From positions 23,808-87,807 of the forward strand of contig JAFUGS010000020.1 in the NCBI GenBank assembly GCA_017469265.1: a DNA stretch of 64,000 bases, written 5' to 3'. Both the position numbers and the translations under genes were made by a program. Shown in pieces: positions 26,797 through 36,250 of the stretch; position 1 is the stretch's first letter; each line of letters opens with the position of its first letter. The DNA is from Clostridia bacterium (GTDB taxonomy: Bacteria; Bacillota; Clostridia; Christensenellales; Aristaeellaceae). The notes beneath the pieces are model-generated. The model was not told the origin of the DNA, ran no database searches, and worked only from the letters and a program-made list of their open reading frames with translations.

Positions 26797-28518
26797 TTAT
26801 TCGCTTTCATGTCGCGCAGCAGCCACGGTTTCCCCTGCCTCCAGCATTTTTCGGGCATAGGCCTTGGCTTCCGAACCGCTTCCTTCCGCGCCGCTGATCA
26901 TTCGGGCCACCTCCTGAATCCGTCCCTCCCGGTCCAGAAGCGTCACCCTTGTGCGGGTTCTTCCGTTTTCCACGGATTTCTCCACCAGAAATTCATAATC
27001 CGCCGCGGCGGCAATCTGTGGCAGGTGCGTCACGCAGATCACCTGACGTTTCCGTGCGATCGCGTGCATTTTTTCCGCGACCACCTGCGCCATTCTTCCG
27101 CTGATGCCGGTATCGATCTCATCGAAAACCATACAGTCCACACCGCTGCCTTCCGCTTCCAGCGCTTTCAGTGCCAGCATCATCCGGCTCAGTTCACCGC
27201 CGGAGGCGATCCTGGCTAGCGGCTTCAGTGGTTCTCCCGGGTTGGGAGAAATCAGGAAGGATGTCTGATCATCCCCCATGGGCCGCGGCATGGGTTTCCG
27301 CTCCCCTTCCGGTTCAGAAAAAGCCACGGAAAACACGGTCTTTTCCATCCCCAGATCCTTCAGCTGCGCCATCATATCCTGTTCAAAGCGCCTGGCCACC
27401 GCTTTTCTGCTTTCGCTCAGCTCCCGGGCCGCACCACGGTAGGCGGCCAGCAGCCGTTTATGCTCCGCCGCGGTCTCCGCAAGCCGGTCCTCCAGGGAGC
27501 ATAGCTGCTCGTATTCCGCTTCCATCTTTTGCTGCTCGGAGATCACTTCGTCCAGTGTTGCGCCGTATTTCCGCTCCAGGCGGCGGATCAGGTCCAGGCG
27601 TTCCTCTGTCTTTTCCAGCTTTCCGGGGTCATGGTCAAAGCTGTCCATCGCCGCACTGATCTCGAAAGCGACTTCCTCCAGCTCATAGTATGCGTTCTCG
27701 CACCGGGAAGCCAGGCTTTTCATGGTTTCACCATATTTCCCCAGGCTGCCCAGGGTTCCGGCAGCGGCCTTGATTTTTTCCAGACTGCTGGCTTCGTTTT
27801 CCCCATAGCTGAGCGCTTCCCTGGCGCCGCGCAGGGCGGAGACAATCTTCTCCGCGTTTCGCAGCCGGGCCCCTTCCTGCTGCAGCGTTTCCTCCTCCCC
27901 CGGCTTCAGTCTGGCCTGGTGCAGTTCCTTCAGGTCTGCTTCCAGTTCCTGAAGCCTTCGCTGTTTCTGATCGTTTTCCCGTTTCATTCTCGCGTACTGA
28001 CGGTGTACACCCAGAAAAGCTTCGCAGGCTTCCTCAGTTTTCCGCATCAGCGTCCGGTGTTCCGCGCTGCCCATCCGGTCCAGAAAGCGAAGCTGCATTT
28101 CCTCATCCATGAGGAACTGGTGCTCATGCTGCCCGTGAATATCCATCAGCAGCGTCCCCAGTTCCCTGAGCAGCCCGGCGGACACCATCACACCGCATAC
28201 GCGGCACACATTTTTCCCGCTGGCGGTCATCTCGCGGTACAGAACCAGACCATCCTCTGCGTCAATTCCTTCTCGCCGCAGCACCGCCTGCGCCTCGGGA
28301 TTCCCGGTTGCATCAAAAATCGCTTCTACGCTGGCCTTATCTTCTCCCGTCCGGATCAGGCTTCTGTCCGCCCTTCCGCCCAGGATCAGATTCACCGCGT
28401 CCACCACAATGCTCTTGCCCGCGCCGGTCTCGCCGCTGAGCGCCTGCATTCCCGGCTGAAATCGGATGGTCAGCTCTTCGATCAGTACGATGTTTCGGAT
28501 CGTCAGGGACTGAATCAT
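26797..28518 (-). CDS. recN: DNA repair ATPase RecN
   Basis: 573 residues. An SMC-like protein that acts at double-strand breaks. Walker A GETGAGKS at 29-36, long coiled coil in the middle with the QHEHQFLMDEE region, ABC signature LARIASGGELSRMMLALK and Walker B CMVFDEIDTGISGRMA. GGAGG lies seven bases before the ATG. It is the last gene of the dxs-tlyA-nadK-argR-recN series, the same order seen in Bacilli and Clostridia. Confidence 0.97.
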   Translation of the reverse strand: MIQSLTIRNIVLIEELTIRFQPGMQALSGETGAGKSIVVDAVNLILGGRADRSLIRTGEDKASVEAIFDATGNPEAQAVLRREGIDAEDGLVLYREMTASGKNVCRVCGVMVSAGLLRELGTLLMDIHGQHEHQFLMDEEMQLRFLDRMGSAEHRTLMRKTEEACEAFLGVHRQYARMKRENDQKQRRLQELEADLKELHQARLKPGEEETLQQEGARLRNAEKIVSALRGAREALSYGENEASSLEKIKAAAGTLGSLGKYGETMKSLASRCENAYYELEEVAFEISAAMDSFDHDPGKLEKTEERLDLIRRLERKYGATLDEVISEQQKMEAEYEQLCSLEDRLAETAAEHKRLLAAYRGAARELSESRKAVARRFEQDMMAQLKDLGMEKTVFSVAFSEPEGERKPMPRPMGDDQTSFLISPNPGEPLKPLARIASGGELSRMMLALKALEAEGSGVDCMVFDEIDTGISGRMAQVVAEKMHAIARKRQVICVTHLPQIAAAADYEFLVEKSVENGRTRTRVTLLDREGRIQEVARMISGAEGSGSEAKAYARKMLEAGETVAAARHESE

Positions 28519-28539
28519 TCCCTGTCCTCCTTTCGGTGC

Positions 28540-28992
28540 TCAGCGTTCCGTCAGCTGCAAGATCTGATCCGCGGCCAGACGCGCGCCTTCCGTGTCCCGC
28601 GCCACGAGAAAGATGGTATTGTCTCCCGCGATGGAGCCCAGTATTTCCGGCATGGCCATGGTGTCCAGGGCTTCCGCGGCCGTATTCGCCGATCCGCTCA
28701 GCGTTTTGACAACAATCATCTGTCCGGCGGATTCCACACTGAGGACGCAGTCCTTCAGCATGCGGATCAGCCGGTCGCTGAGTCCGGGGCCCTCCCATTC
28801 CGGCGCGGCGTACTGGTATCCGCCTTCCTGCAGTGGAACCTTCATCAGGTGCATTTCCTTCATGTCCCGGGACACCGTGGCCTGGGTTACCTGAAATCCT
28901 CTGGCGCGCAGCGCTTCAGCCAGGTCTTCCTGTGTCTGAATTACCTGCTCCTTCAGCAGTGCGCGTATCGCGGTCTGCCTTTCGCTCTTCAT
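28540..28992 (-). CDS. argR: arginine repressor ArgR/AhrC
   Basis: 150 residues. N-terminal winged helix (RQTAIRALLKEQVIQTQEDLAEALRARGFQVTQATVSRDMKEM) and C-terminal arginine-binding hexamer domain with GDNTIFLVARD. The start overlaps the nadK stop by four bases and follows an AGAGGAG site. It controls arginine biosynthesis or catabolism in relatives; no ARG box was searched for reliably here and no arginine genes are in the window. Confidence 0.95.
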   Translation of the reverse strand: MKSERQTAIRALLKEQVIQTQEDLAEALRARGFQVTQATVSRDMKEMHLMKVPLQEGGYQYAAPEWEGPGLSDRLIRMLKDCVLSVESAGQMIVVKTLSGSANTAAEALDTMAMPEILGSIAGDNTIFLVARDTEGARLAADQILQLTER

Positions 28993-29831
28993 GCCCCCGC
29001 TCCTCTCTCTTCCGGCTGGCTCCAGGCCAGGAATTTTCGACGCATCACCTCAAAAAAACGGTAATCGCCCATACGGACCAGTTTCAGCTCCTGTCCGGCG
29101 CCGGTCACATGCACCGTATCACCCGCGTTCAGCATGCGGCGGCTTCTGCCATCGATCTGCAGCTCCCCCCGCTGCTCTCTTTCCGGTTTAAGCTGAAAGC
29201 GGATCCGGGACGCCGCAGGCACCACGCACGGACAATGGCGCAGGCTGTGGGCACAGACGGGTGTGATCACGATCCCCTCCACGCCCGGCGCCAGCACCGG
29301 TCCTCCCGCGGACAGGGAATATCCCGTAGAGCCCGTAGGCGTCGCGGCGATGATCCCGTCGGCTGTGAAGGTGTCCCACTGCTCATCCCCGACGAAAGTG
29401 TCCACCTGAATCAGCCGGGCGAAACCGCCCCGGGTGATCACGGCGTCATTCAGCGCCAGCACCGATTCTGTCTCCTCATTCACGCTGATCCGCAGCAGAC
29501 CTCTGCTTTCCGTCTGATAATCCCCCTCCAGCACACGAGTCATCAGGGAAAGCAGGTTTTTTGGCTCCCCTTCCGTCAAAAAACCGACTGTGCCCAGATT
29601 GATGCCCAGCAGCGGGCATCCGCAAGCGATGGCTTCTCCCGCGCCCAGCAGCAGTGTGCCATCTCCGCCAAAGGTGATGACCATGCTGTACACATCCTGC
29701 CGCGCGCCATCCCGGGGATAGGTTACACGGTACCCCGCTCTTTCCAGAAAGGCTTCCGCCTGCGCTGCGCAGGCACGCGCTTCCTTCCGGCCGGAGTGAA
29801 CCACGAAAGCAATGTTCTTTCCCTTATCCAT
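28989..29831 (-). CDS. nadK: NAD kinase
   Basis: 280 residues. It phosphorylates NAD to NADP. Motifs: FGGDGTLLLGAG near residue 50, GINLGTVGFLTE, ALNDAVITRG near 125, and ATPTGSTGYSLSAGGPVLAP. The start lies four bases after the tlyA stop. Members of this family in Gram-positives are usually polyphosphate/ATP-NAD kinases. Confidence 0.95.
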   Translation of the reverse strand: MDKGKNIAFVVHSGRKEARACAAQAEAFLERAGYRVTYPRDGARQDVYSMVITFGGDGTLLLGAGEAIACGCPLLGINLGTVGFLTEGEPKNLLSLMTRVLEGDYQTESRGLLRISVNEETESVLALNDAVITRGGFARLIQVDTFVGDEQWDTFTADGIIAATPTGSTGYSLSAGGPVLAPGVEGIVITPVCAHSLRHCPCVVPAASRIRFQLKPEREQRGELQIDGRSRRMLNAGDTVHVTGAGQELKLVRMGDYRFFEVMRRKFLAWSQPEERGAGA

Positions 29832-29835
29832 CCGC

Positions 29836-30648
29836 TTATCCCTTCATGTTCTGATGCGCGCCGGACACGACGCGTTCGATTTCAGCATCCGAAAGCAACG
29901 GAGCGTCATCGACTCTTCTCCGGATTTCCGCAAGGAACTCGATATTGCCCTCCGGTCCCGTGATCGGAGAATAATCCAGCTGTACCACACGCCATCCAAA
30001 GCTTTCTGTAAAGGCAACGATACCGGTCAGAACTTCCGCGTGGGTTTTCGGTTCCCGCACCACGCCTTTTTTTCCAACTTTTTCCCGGCCCGCCTCAAAC
30101 TGCGGCTTGATCAGCGTATAAAAAACACCTTCTGCGCCCATGATGTCCGCCGCGACGGGCAGAATCAGCCGGATGGAAATAAAACTGACATCCATCACCG
30201 TGATTTCCGGCCTTTCCGGAAAAAAATCCCCCGTCATGTACCGCGCGTTGGTCCGCTCCATCACGGTTACCCGGGGATCATTCCGCAGCTTCCAGTCCAG
30301 CTGGCCGTATCCGACATCCACCGCGTACACGCGCCTGGCCCCATTGCGCAGACAGACGTCCGTAAATCCGCCCGTGCTGGCGCCAATGTCCATTACCACC
30401 TTGTCCCGCAGCGCGGCGTGAAACACGCGGACCGCTTTCTCCAGTTTCAGCGCGCCGCGGCTGACATATTCAACCCTGGGCTTCCGCATCTGCAGCGTGT
30501 CCCCCTCGCGATAGGGCTCCGAAGGCTTCAGCACCTTTCGCTCTCCGATATAGACCTCGCCCGCCATGATCGCCGCCTGGGCCTTTTCCCGGCTTGAGAT
30601 CAGGCCCTTCGCTACCAGCGCCGCGTCCACTCTCATTTTATCGCTCAT
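29836..30648 (-). CDS. tlyA: TlyA-family rRNA 2'-O-methyltransferase
   Basis: 270 residues. N-terminal S4 RNA-binding domain (MRVDAALVAKGLISSREKAQ), then a Rossmann methyltransferase with VVMDIGASTGGFTDVCL and VDVGYGQLDWKLR, and VSFISIRLILP. In other bacteria TlyA methylates 16S and sometimes 23S rRNA; some members act as hemolysin-like proteins by annotation only. Start at 30648 overlaps the dxs stop by four bases; an open frame continues upstream inside dxs but is not used. Confidence 0.94.
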   Translation of the reverse strand: MSDKMRVDAALVAKGLISSREKAQAAIMAGEVYIGERKVLKPSEPYREGDTLQMRKPRVEYVSRGALKLEKAVRVFHAALRDKVVMDIGASTGGFTDVCLRNGARRVYAVDVGYGQLDWKLRNDPRVTVMERTNARYMTGDFFPERPEITVMDVSFISIRLILPVAADIMGAEGVFYTLIKPQFEAGREKVGKKGVVREPKTHAEVLTGIVAFTESFGWRVVQLDYSPITGPEGNIEFLAEIRRRVDDAPLLSDAEIERVVSGAHQNMKG

Positions 30649-32516
30649 GCTTCCCGGCGCCCTCCCAGTCTTCTCAGGATCCGGTCCCGCAAAGTCACAG
30701 CGTCCAGACCCGCGTCCCGCATCAGCAGCGTGTGACGGCCGTGCTGCAGAAAAGTGTCGCCCACGGCGAAACATTCCACCGGCGGGGTCCAGCCTCTCTC
30801 CATACAGGTCTGCTCCACATACGCGCCGAAGCCGCCGGTCCGCATATGCTCTTCCAATGTGAATACAGGCGTTCCCGCCAGCGTTTCCAGCGTCCGCAGA
30901 TCCAGCGGCCGGATGCTGGAACAATTGTATACCGCTGCCTGCAGCCCGTCCTCCTGAAGCGCCTTCGCCACCAGCAGCGCCTGGCGGACCATCGTGCCCG
31001 CCGCCAGCAGGGCAAGATCCTTTCCGGGCCGCAGGATATCCCATTTTCCGGGAGTAAAGACAGTATCCGCCTTTTCCGGAACATCGTTCCCGGCCCTGGC
31101 ATAGCGGATGGCGACCGGTCCGTGGTCTCCGGCAGTCCATTTCAGCATCTGCCGAAGCTCTCTGGCGTCACAGGGAGCCAGCACCGTCATGCCAGGGACG
31201 GGCAGCGTCTCCGCGAAATCAAACAGTCCGTGATGCGTCTGCCCGTCCTCTCCGCCGATACCGCTCCGATCCAGCAAAAAAACCACAGGCAGCTTTTGCA
31301 TCGCCACATCATGAATCATCTGATCGTAGCAGCGCTGAAAAAAGGTGGCATAAACCGCGAAGTAAGGGCGCATGCCGCCCACCGCAAGGCCGGCGGCCAT
31401 GGTGGCAGCGTGTTCTTCGGCAATGCCCACATCCAGCATCCGATCCGGAAACTTCTCCGCGAAATGGTCCAGCCCGGTCCCCATCGGCATGGCAGCGGTG
31501 ATGGCTACGACCCGGCGGTCCTTTTCGGCCATTTCCATCAGCGTGTTGGCCATCACATGACCGGAGGAAGGACAGTCCGGCAGTTCAGTACGGTCCCCGG
31601 TCTCGACATAGAAAGGCGGCGTACCGTGAAATATCTCCGGCCGCTCTTCTGCTTTGTCATAGCCAAAGCCCTTTTTGGTTTTCACGTGAATGACACAGGG
31701 GCCTTCAAAGTTTTTCGCCTTGCGTAGCGTTTTTTCCAGCCCCTCCAGGTTATGCCCGTCAATGGGCCCAAAATACTCAAAACCAAGCGTTTCAAAAAAG
31801 CCGATGCTGTCCGCCTTCACCAGAGCGGTTTTCATCAGGGTCTTGGTCGCGTGGGCCACCCGGTATACGGATTTCCCGACAAGAGGTATCCGCCGGAACC
31901 GATGCATCGCGGATTTTGCGTTCTGCCATTCACTGCTGATACGCAGGTTGGTCAGGCTCGCGCTCAGCGCGCCGACATTTGGCGCAATGCTCATTTCATT
32001 GTCGTTCAGAATGACGATCATCCGCGTGCCGGAATTTCCCGCGTCGTTCAGCGCTTCATAACACAGCCCGCCCGTCAGCGCGCCATCCCCCACGAAGGCG
32101 ATGCACTGATGATCCTCTCCCCGATAATCCCTGGCTCGTGCCATCCCCAGCGCAGCGGAAATGGAGGTGGAAGCATGCCCCGTCTCAAAACAGTCATATT
32201 CACTTTCCGCTCTTTTGGGAAAGCCGCTGATTCCCCCATGCTGCCGAAGCGTGGAAAACGCGCCGTACCGGCCGGTAATCAGCTTATGCACATAGCTTTG
32301 ATGCCCCACGTCAAAAACGATCTGATCCCTGGGGAAATCAAAAACCCGGTGCAGCGCCAGTGTCAGCTCCACAACGCCCAGATTGGAAGCCAGATGACCG
32401 CCGTTCCGGGAAACCGTATGAATCAGCTCCTGCCGGATTTCTTCGCTGAGCGTCCGCATCTCCTGCAGCGTCAGGGTCTTTAAATCCGCCGACGCATGAA
32501 TCTTTTCCAGTATCAT
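30645..32516 (-). CDS. dxs: 1-deoxy-D-xylulose-5-phosphate synthase
   Basis: 623 residues. Condenses pyruvate and glyceraldehyde 3-phosphate with thiamine diphosphate, the first step of the MEP isoprenoid pathway. TPP motif FVGDGALTGGLCYEALNDAG with LNDNEMSIAPNVG, then GIAEEHAATMAAGLA and DRSGIGGEDGQTHHG. An in-frame GTG lies at 32525, but the ATG at 32516 has GGAGGA nine bases before it. Upstream ddl ends about 30 bases away, so they are probably cotranscribed. Confidence 0.96.
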   Translation of the reverse strand: MILEKIHASADLKTLTLQEMRTLSEEIRQELIHTVSRNGGHLASNLGVVELTLALHRVFDFPRDQIVFDVGHQSYVHKLITGRYGAFSTLRQHGGISGFPKRAESEYDCFETGHASTSISAALGMARARDYRGEDHQCIAFVGDGALTGGLCYEALNDAGNSGTRMIVILNDNEMSIAPNVGALSASLTNLRISSEWQNAKSAMHRFRRIPLVGKSVYRVAHATKTLMKTALVKADSIGFFETLGFEYFGPIDGHNLEGLEKTLRKAKNFEGPCVIHVKTKKGFGYDKAEERPEIFHGTPPFYVETGDRTELPDCPSSGHVMANTLMEMAEKDRRVVAITAAMPMGTGLDHFAEKFPDRMLDVGIAEEHAATMAAGLAVGGMRPYFAVYATFFQRCYDQMIHDVAMQKLPVVFLLDRSGIGGEDGQTHHGLFDFAETLPVPGMTVLAPCDARELRQMLKWTAGDHGPVAIRYARAGNDVPEKADTVFTPGKWDILRPGKDLALLAAGTMVRQALLVAKALQEDGLQAAVYNCSSIRPLDLRTLETLAGTPVFTLEEHMRTGGFGAYVEQTCMERGWTPPVECFAVGDTFLQHGRHTLLMRDAGLDAVTLRDRILRRLGGRREA

Positions 32517-32546
32517 TTGCCCCACTCCTCCGGTGCATCCATGTTT

Positions 32547-33752
32547 TCAGCGCTTGCTTCCCTTGGCTCCTTTGCTACCTTTCGCGCCGAAAGTTACGCC
32601 TTTGAGGATATCGCTGGAAAAAGCATAATTTGCCTGGTTTCTGTCCTGATGCGCCCGCTCCGCCATGGCCACCATCCGGTCAATCAGCTTTCTGTAGGGG
32701 ACGCCCGCGTTTTCCCAGAGGTAAAAAGCCAGGCTTCCCGGAATGGTGTTGATTTCGGTAATATAGATTTCTTCGCTTTCCCGGTCGAACATGTAGTCGA
32801 TTCTGACCACACCTTTACAGTCCATCATCCGGAAAATGCGCTTACTGATTTCCTGAATACGGATCCGGAGCGTGTCCTCGATGGGCGCTGGCAGAATCCT
32901 GTGCAGGCTGGCCATGCCTTTGCTGCCGCCTGAGGCCAGGTACTTTTCATGAAAGTCCAGAAACTTTTCGCTGGTGATGGGCATCTCGATCGGGGATGCT
33001 TCCACGTCATCATCATATCCAAGCACGCTGCAGTTCAGCTCAATGGGATTGGTCAGTCCCTTTTCCACCAACACCCTTCTGTCGTATTCGAAGGCCAGAG
33101 ACAGCGCTTCCCGCAGCTCCTCCCTGTTCTCCGCCCGGCTGACGCCAATGCTGGAGCCCAGGTTTGCCGGCTTCGTATAGACAGGATATCCCAGCTTTTC
33201 TTCCACATCAGCCATCACCGTGTCCGCGTTTTTTTCGAAGGCGGAGCGGGTATACCATTCCGATGGGAGCACCGGAAGTGATCCGCCCCTGAAAAACTGT
33301 TTCATCAGGATTTTGTCCATTCCCAGGGCACTGGCGCCGACACCCGCTGAGGTGTAGGGGATGTTGGCCAGTTCCAGCATGCCCTGCAGCGTACCGTCTT
33401 CTCCATTCATCCCGTGCATGACAATCACAAAAACATCCACCCGCGCCACGGCCTTCAGTTCTGTCCGGCCGAATAGCCCTTTTCCCTTTTCCACCGCCAG
33501 CAGGGCGCCGGATCCAGGTGTCATGTCCAGGAAGACTTTGGTGATCCCTGCGCTGCCCGGACGAAACGGCTGATAGCTGCGGATATCCTTCAGCGCATCC
33601 CCGGTGTACCACCCGCCGTTTTCATCCAGATAGACCGGAATCACGTCGTACTGCTCCGGATCCGCATGCCGCATCATCTGCACCGCGCTGATGATGGCCA
33701 CTTCCCGCTCGCAGCTTCTACTTCCAAAGATAACACCCAGCTGTTTTTTCAT
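32547..33752 (-). CDS. ddl: D-alanine--D-alanine ligase
   Basis: 401 residues, longer than typical Ddl (about 310-370). It makes the D-Ala-D-Ala dipeptide for the cell wall. ATP-grasp motifs: GMNGEDGTLQGMLELANIPY, YTKPANLGSSIGVSRAE and ITEINTIPGSLAFYLWE. The last 15 residues are a basic Gly/Lys/Ser repeat (GAKGSKGAKGSKR), unusual in Ddl. The start has no good ribosome site of its own, but a short frame with GAGGAGG overlaps it by four bases. murF follows the same operon order (murF upstream of ddl by 67 bases). Confidence 0.94.
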   Translation of the reverse strand: MKKQLGVIFGSRSCEREVAIISAVQMMRHADPEQYDVIPVYLDENGGWYTGDALKDIRSYQPFRPGSAGITKVFLDMTPGSGALLAVEKGKGLFGRTELKAVARVDVFVIVMHGMNGEDGTLQGMLELANIPYTSAGVGASALGMDKILMKQFFRGGSLPVLPSEWYTRSAFEKNADTVMADVEEKLGYPVYTKPANLGSSIGVSRAENREELREALSLAFEYDRRVLVEKGLTNPIELNCSVLGYDDDVEASPIEMPITSEKFLDFHEKYLASGGSKGMASLHRILPAPIEDTLRIRIQEISKRIFRMMDCKGVVRIDYMFDRESEEIYITEINTIPGSLAFYLWENAGVPYRKLIDRMVAMAERAHQDRNQANYAFSSDILKGVTFGAKGSKGAKGSKR

Positions 33753-33784
33753 CGTTTTCGAGTTCCTCTCTTTTCCATTTCCAT
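33749..33784 (-). CDS. 11-codon leader frame overlapping ddl start
   Basis: GAGGAGG lies six bases before an ATG at 33784 that opens a frame MEMEKRGTRKR and stops with TGA overlapping the ddl ATG (ATGA). It probably couples translation to ddl, which lacks its own ribosome site. Size is too small to prove; it may simply be chance. Confidence 0.4.
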   Translation of the reverse strand: MEMEKRGTRKR

Positions 33785-33819
33785 CCCGTCCCTCCTCGGG
33801 ACACACAGCGCGTTCAGCG

Positions 33820-35457
33820 TTAGGCTTCGCTGTAATTGTCCGGCAGGTCGTTTTCGAACAGGACGGTATCTCCCGCACCAGCCAGCGTCCGCAGCAGCTC
33901 CGCCGCTTCCTGCAGGTTGACCGTTACGTAAATATTCGTTTCCGGAAACCCTTCCCGTGTCAGTCCCGCCTTCAGGGCTTCGCTTCTTTTCCGTCCCACC
34001 AGAACCGCCGCGTCGCAGCAGGACGCCATCGCTGCGCCGAATTCCTGATTCAGCGCCTGTTCCTGGTCTCCCAGTTCAACCATGCCCGGTGTAACAATAA
34101 TTCGTTTTCCGGGAAACTGCTTCAGGGTCTGGAAAGCCTGTCTGGCGCCAAGAATATTGCTGTTAAACGCGTCATCCAACACGGTGAGCCCGCCTGGGTT
34201 CCGCTTCAGCTCAAGCCGGTGTTCCACGGGCTTCAGCTTTCGGATGCCCCGCGCGATCTCGCTGCCGCTCAGCCCCATCCTGAAACATACACCGGCGCAG
34301 AGTACAATGTTCCGAATATTCAGTTCCCCCAGGAGCGACGTCTCGCAGGGAATTTTCTCCTTACGGGTGCAGAGCAGAAAACGGCTTCCTTCCGGGGATA
34401 CCCGCAGCTCTTCTGCCCAGACATCATCCCGTTCCGGATTCATACCGGCCAGCACCTTTTCTTTCCCGGTTTTCTCCCATAATCCGGTCACAATACCGCC
34501 GTCGTCCGCGAAAAAGCTGACTCCGTCCGAAGGAATCGCGTCGATCAGCTCATATTTTGTCCTCGTGATCCGCTCCTGGGTGTGGAAGGTATCCAGATGC
34601 TGCGGGCCGACGGAGGTTAGAATACCCATCTGTGGATGAACCAGCCTGCACATCTCCCGGATGTCGCCCACGTGACGGGCCCCCATTTCCGCGACGAAGA
34701 TCCGGTGCCCGGGTTCCAGCTGTGTCCGGATCACCTTGGTCACACCCATGGGGGTATTAAAGCTGGCCGGTGTAACAAGGGTCGGGAATCGCTCATTGAG
34801 CATGGTTCCCAGGATGAATTTCACGCTGGTTTTTCCCCAGCTGCCTGTGATTCCGATCCGGGTCAGATCCTTTCTTTCGCGCAGAATCCGCTGTGCGTCC
34901 CGGAAATACATCTCACTGATTCCTTTTTCAATGGGCCAGGCCAGCAGACCCGCCAGCGTCACCCAGATGGGCAGCAGCATGGGAAAAGCGCAGAAAAACA
35001 GCGTTTTCCCCCATTCTGAATGAACAAACAGCCTGTTTGCTGCCGTTATCCATCCGAAAGCCAGCAGCGTAAAGACCACCAGGCCGACCGCGTAGAGCCG
35101 TTTGACCCGGGGCGTAAAGACAAGCGCTTTCTTGGCCTTTTGTTTTTTCCCCATCTGCCGGAGGATCCATCCGGCACCCATACAAGCGGCACAGAAGACG
35201 ATCAGAAAGGCCGTAAGGGAGCCCCGAAGCAGGCGAACGCAGACAGCGCAGGCAAACAGCGCCGCCGACAGGGTCACGCCGATTCCCCAGCCGCGCGGAC
35301 CCTGCCGCTTCAACGTACGGAAATAGCCCGGAAACTGGTAGCTTTCCAGCTGGAACCAGTGGATCAGCGGCCGTGCCGCCAGCAGACATCCCAGTGCATA
35401 AGTCAGGGGAGTGAGCAGCGTCAGCACCTGCAGTCCAATTCCCACATGATCCTCCAT
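33820..35457 (-). CDS. murF: MurF-type Mur ligase with N-terminal membrane domain
   Basis: 545 residues. About the first 175 residues hold roughly five hydrophobic helices (8-26, 58-76, 80-98, 119-140, 152-172). The remainder is a Mur ligase: P-loop GITGSWGKTSVK at 202-213, FNTPMGVTKVI, VAEMGARHVGDIREM, LGELNIRNIVLCAG and VLDDAFNSNILGARQA, closest to UDP-MurNAc-tripeptide:D-Ala-D-Ala ligase. It would add the Ddl product to the wall precursor at the membrane. Start at 35457 is uncertain; a GTG at 35445 has a better GGAGG site. It lies 7 bases after the hydrolase gene. Confidence 0.85.
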   Translation of the reverse strand: MEDHVGIGLQVLTLLTPLTYALGCLLAARPLIHWFQLESYQFPGYFRTLKRQGPRGWGIGVTLSAALFACAVCVRLLRGSLTAFLIVFCAACMGAGWILRQMGKKQKAKKALVFTPRVKRLYAVGLVVFTLLAFGWITAANRLFVHSEWGKTLFFCAFPMLLPIWVTLAGLLAWPIEKGISEMYFRDAQRILRERKDLTRIGITGSWGKTSVKFILGTMLNERFPTLVTPASFNTPMGVTKVIRTQLEPGHRIFVAEMGARHVGDIREMCRLVHPQMGILTSVGPQHLDTFHTQERITRTKYELIDAIPSDGVSFFADDGGIVTGLWEKTGKEKVLAGMNPERDDVWAEELRVSPEGSRFLLCTRKEKIPCETSLLGELNIRNIVLCAGVCFRMGLSGSEIARGIRKLKPVEHRLELKRNPGGLTVLDDAFNSNILGARQAFQTLKQFPGKRIIVTPGMVELGDQEQALNQEFGAAMASCCDAAVLVGRKRSEALKAGLTREGFPETNIYVTVNLQEAAELLRTLAGAGDTVLFENDLPDNYSEA

Positions 35458-35464
35458 CTCGCCC

Positions 35465-36250
35465 TCAAGCCTCCGATAAGTAATGGTGCACAATGGTGTT
35501 AAACCGTCCGGTCTGCTCCATGTAGGCAAAATGGCTCCCGCCTTCCAGGATAACCAGCCCAGCGTCCGGAATCAGCTTCTCCATCTCCTGCCCCATCCAG
35601 AGCGGCGTCTCCGTATCCTCGTCCCCCCAGATCAGCAGCGTACTCTGACCGATCCGGGGATACCGATCCCGGAGGTCCAGATTAACCACCTTCACAAAGG
35701 TTTTTCGCATTTCCTCATCCAGCGCGTTGTAATCGGCGCTTCCATATTTTTCCCGCAGTGCGTTTTCCATTTTTTCGCCCAGGCCGCGAAGCCCGGGCAG
35801 CTTCTCCAGCCCGCGCAAAAACTGCTTTTTCTTCTGGTAGGCGGCTGTTCTTCTTTTTGCTTCCTCGCTCGGTTCCTTCCGCAGCCCGGCAGCGCCGGTA
35901 AAAACCAGCTTCGTAAACAGCGTCGGCCATTCGCTTGCGCTCCAGGCCAGGACTCTGCAGCCGAAGCTGTGCCCTACCGCGGCGCAGGGAGAAAAGGAAA
36001 GCCGTTCCAGACATTCCTTCAGGCAGGCCGCGTATTCCGGCACGCCCCAGGGCTCCGGCGGCCTGCCGCTCCGGCCGAAGCCGGGAAAATCAATGGCAAG
36101 GATCTGATGAGAAGGGGTCAGCGCTTCCGTCAGGGAAGAAAAGAATGAGGCATCGCAGCCCCATCCATGCAGCAGCAGCACCCGCGATCCCTGATCGCCA
36201 TGCGTTTCATAGTAAACGCTGGTTCCCTTCACTTCCACAAACACTTTCAT
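35465..36250 (-). CDS. alpha/beta hydrolase
   Basis: 261 residues with the classical fold: oxyanion HGWG near 28-31, nucleophile Ser95 in GHSFGC, likely acid Asp212 in GDEDTETP, and His240 in GGSHFAYME. No signal peptide. A GAAAGGGG ribosome site precedes the ATG. Substrate is unknown; esterases, lipases and epoxide-type hydrolases share this form. It lies just before the membrane-anchored murF in the same direction, so a wall or lipid role is possible but unproven. Confidence 0.88.
   Translation of the reverse strand: MKVFVEVKGTSVYYETHGDQGSRVLLLHGWGCDASFFSSLTEALTPSHQILAIDFPGFGRSGRPPEPWGVPEYAACLKECLERLSFSPCAAVGHSFGCRVLAWSASEWPTLFTKLVFTGAAGLRKEPSEEAKRRTAAYQKKKQFLRGLEKLPGLRGLGEKMENALREKYGSADYNALDEEMRKTFVKVVNLDLRDRYPRIGQSTLLIWGDEDTETPLWMGQEMEKLIPDAGLVILEGGSHFAYMEQTGRFNTIVHHYLSEA

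Noticed and set aside
29836-31140. 434-residue reading for tlyA
   Set aside because: The upstream 164 residues lie inside dxs in another frame; the S4 domain starts at 30648.
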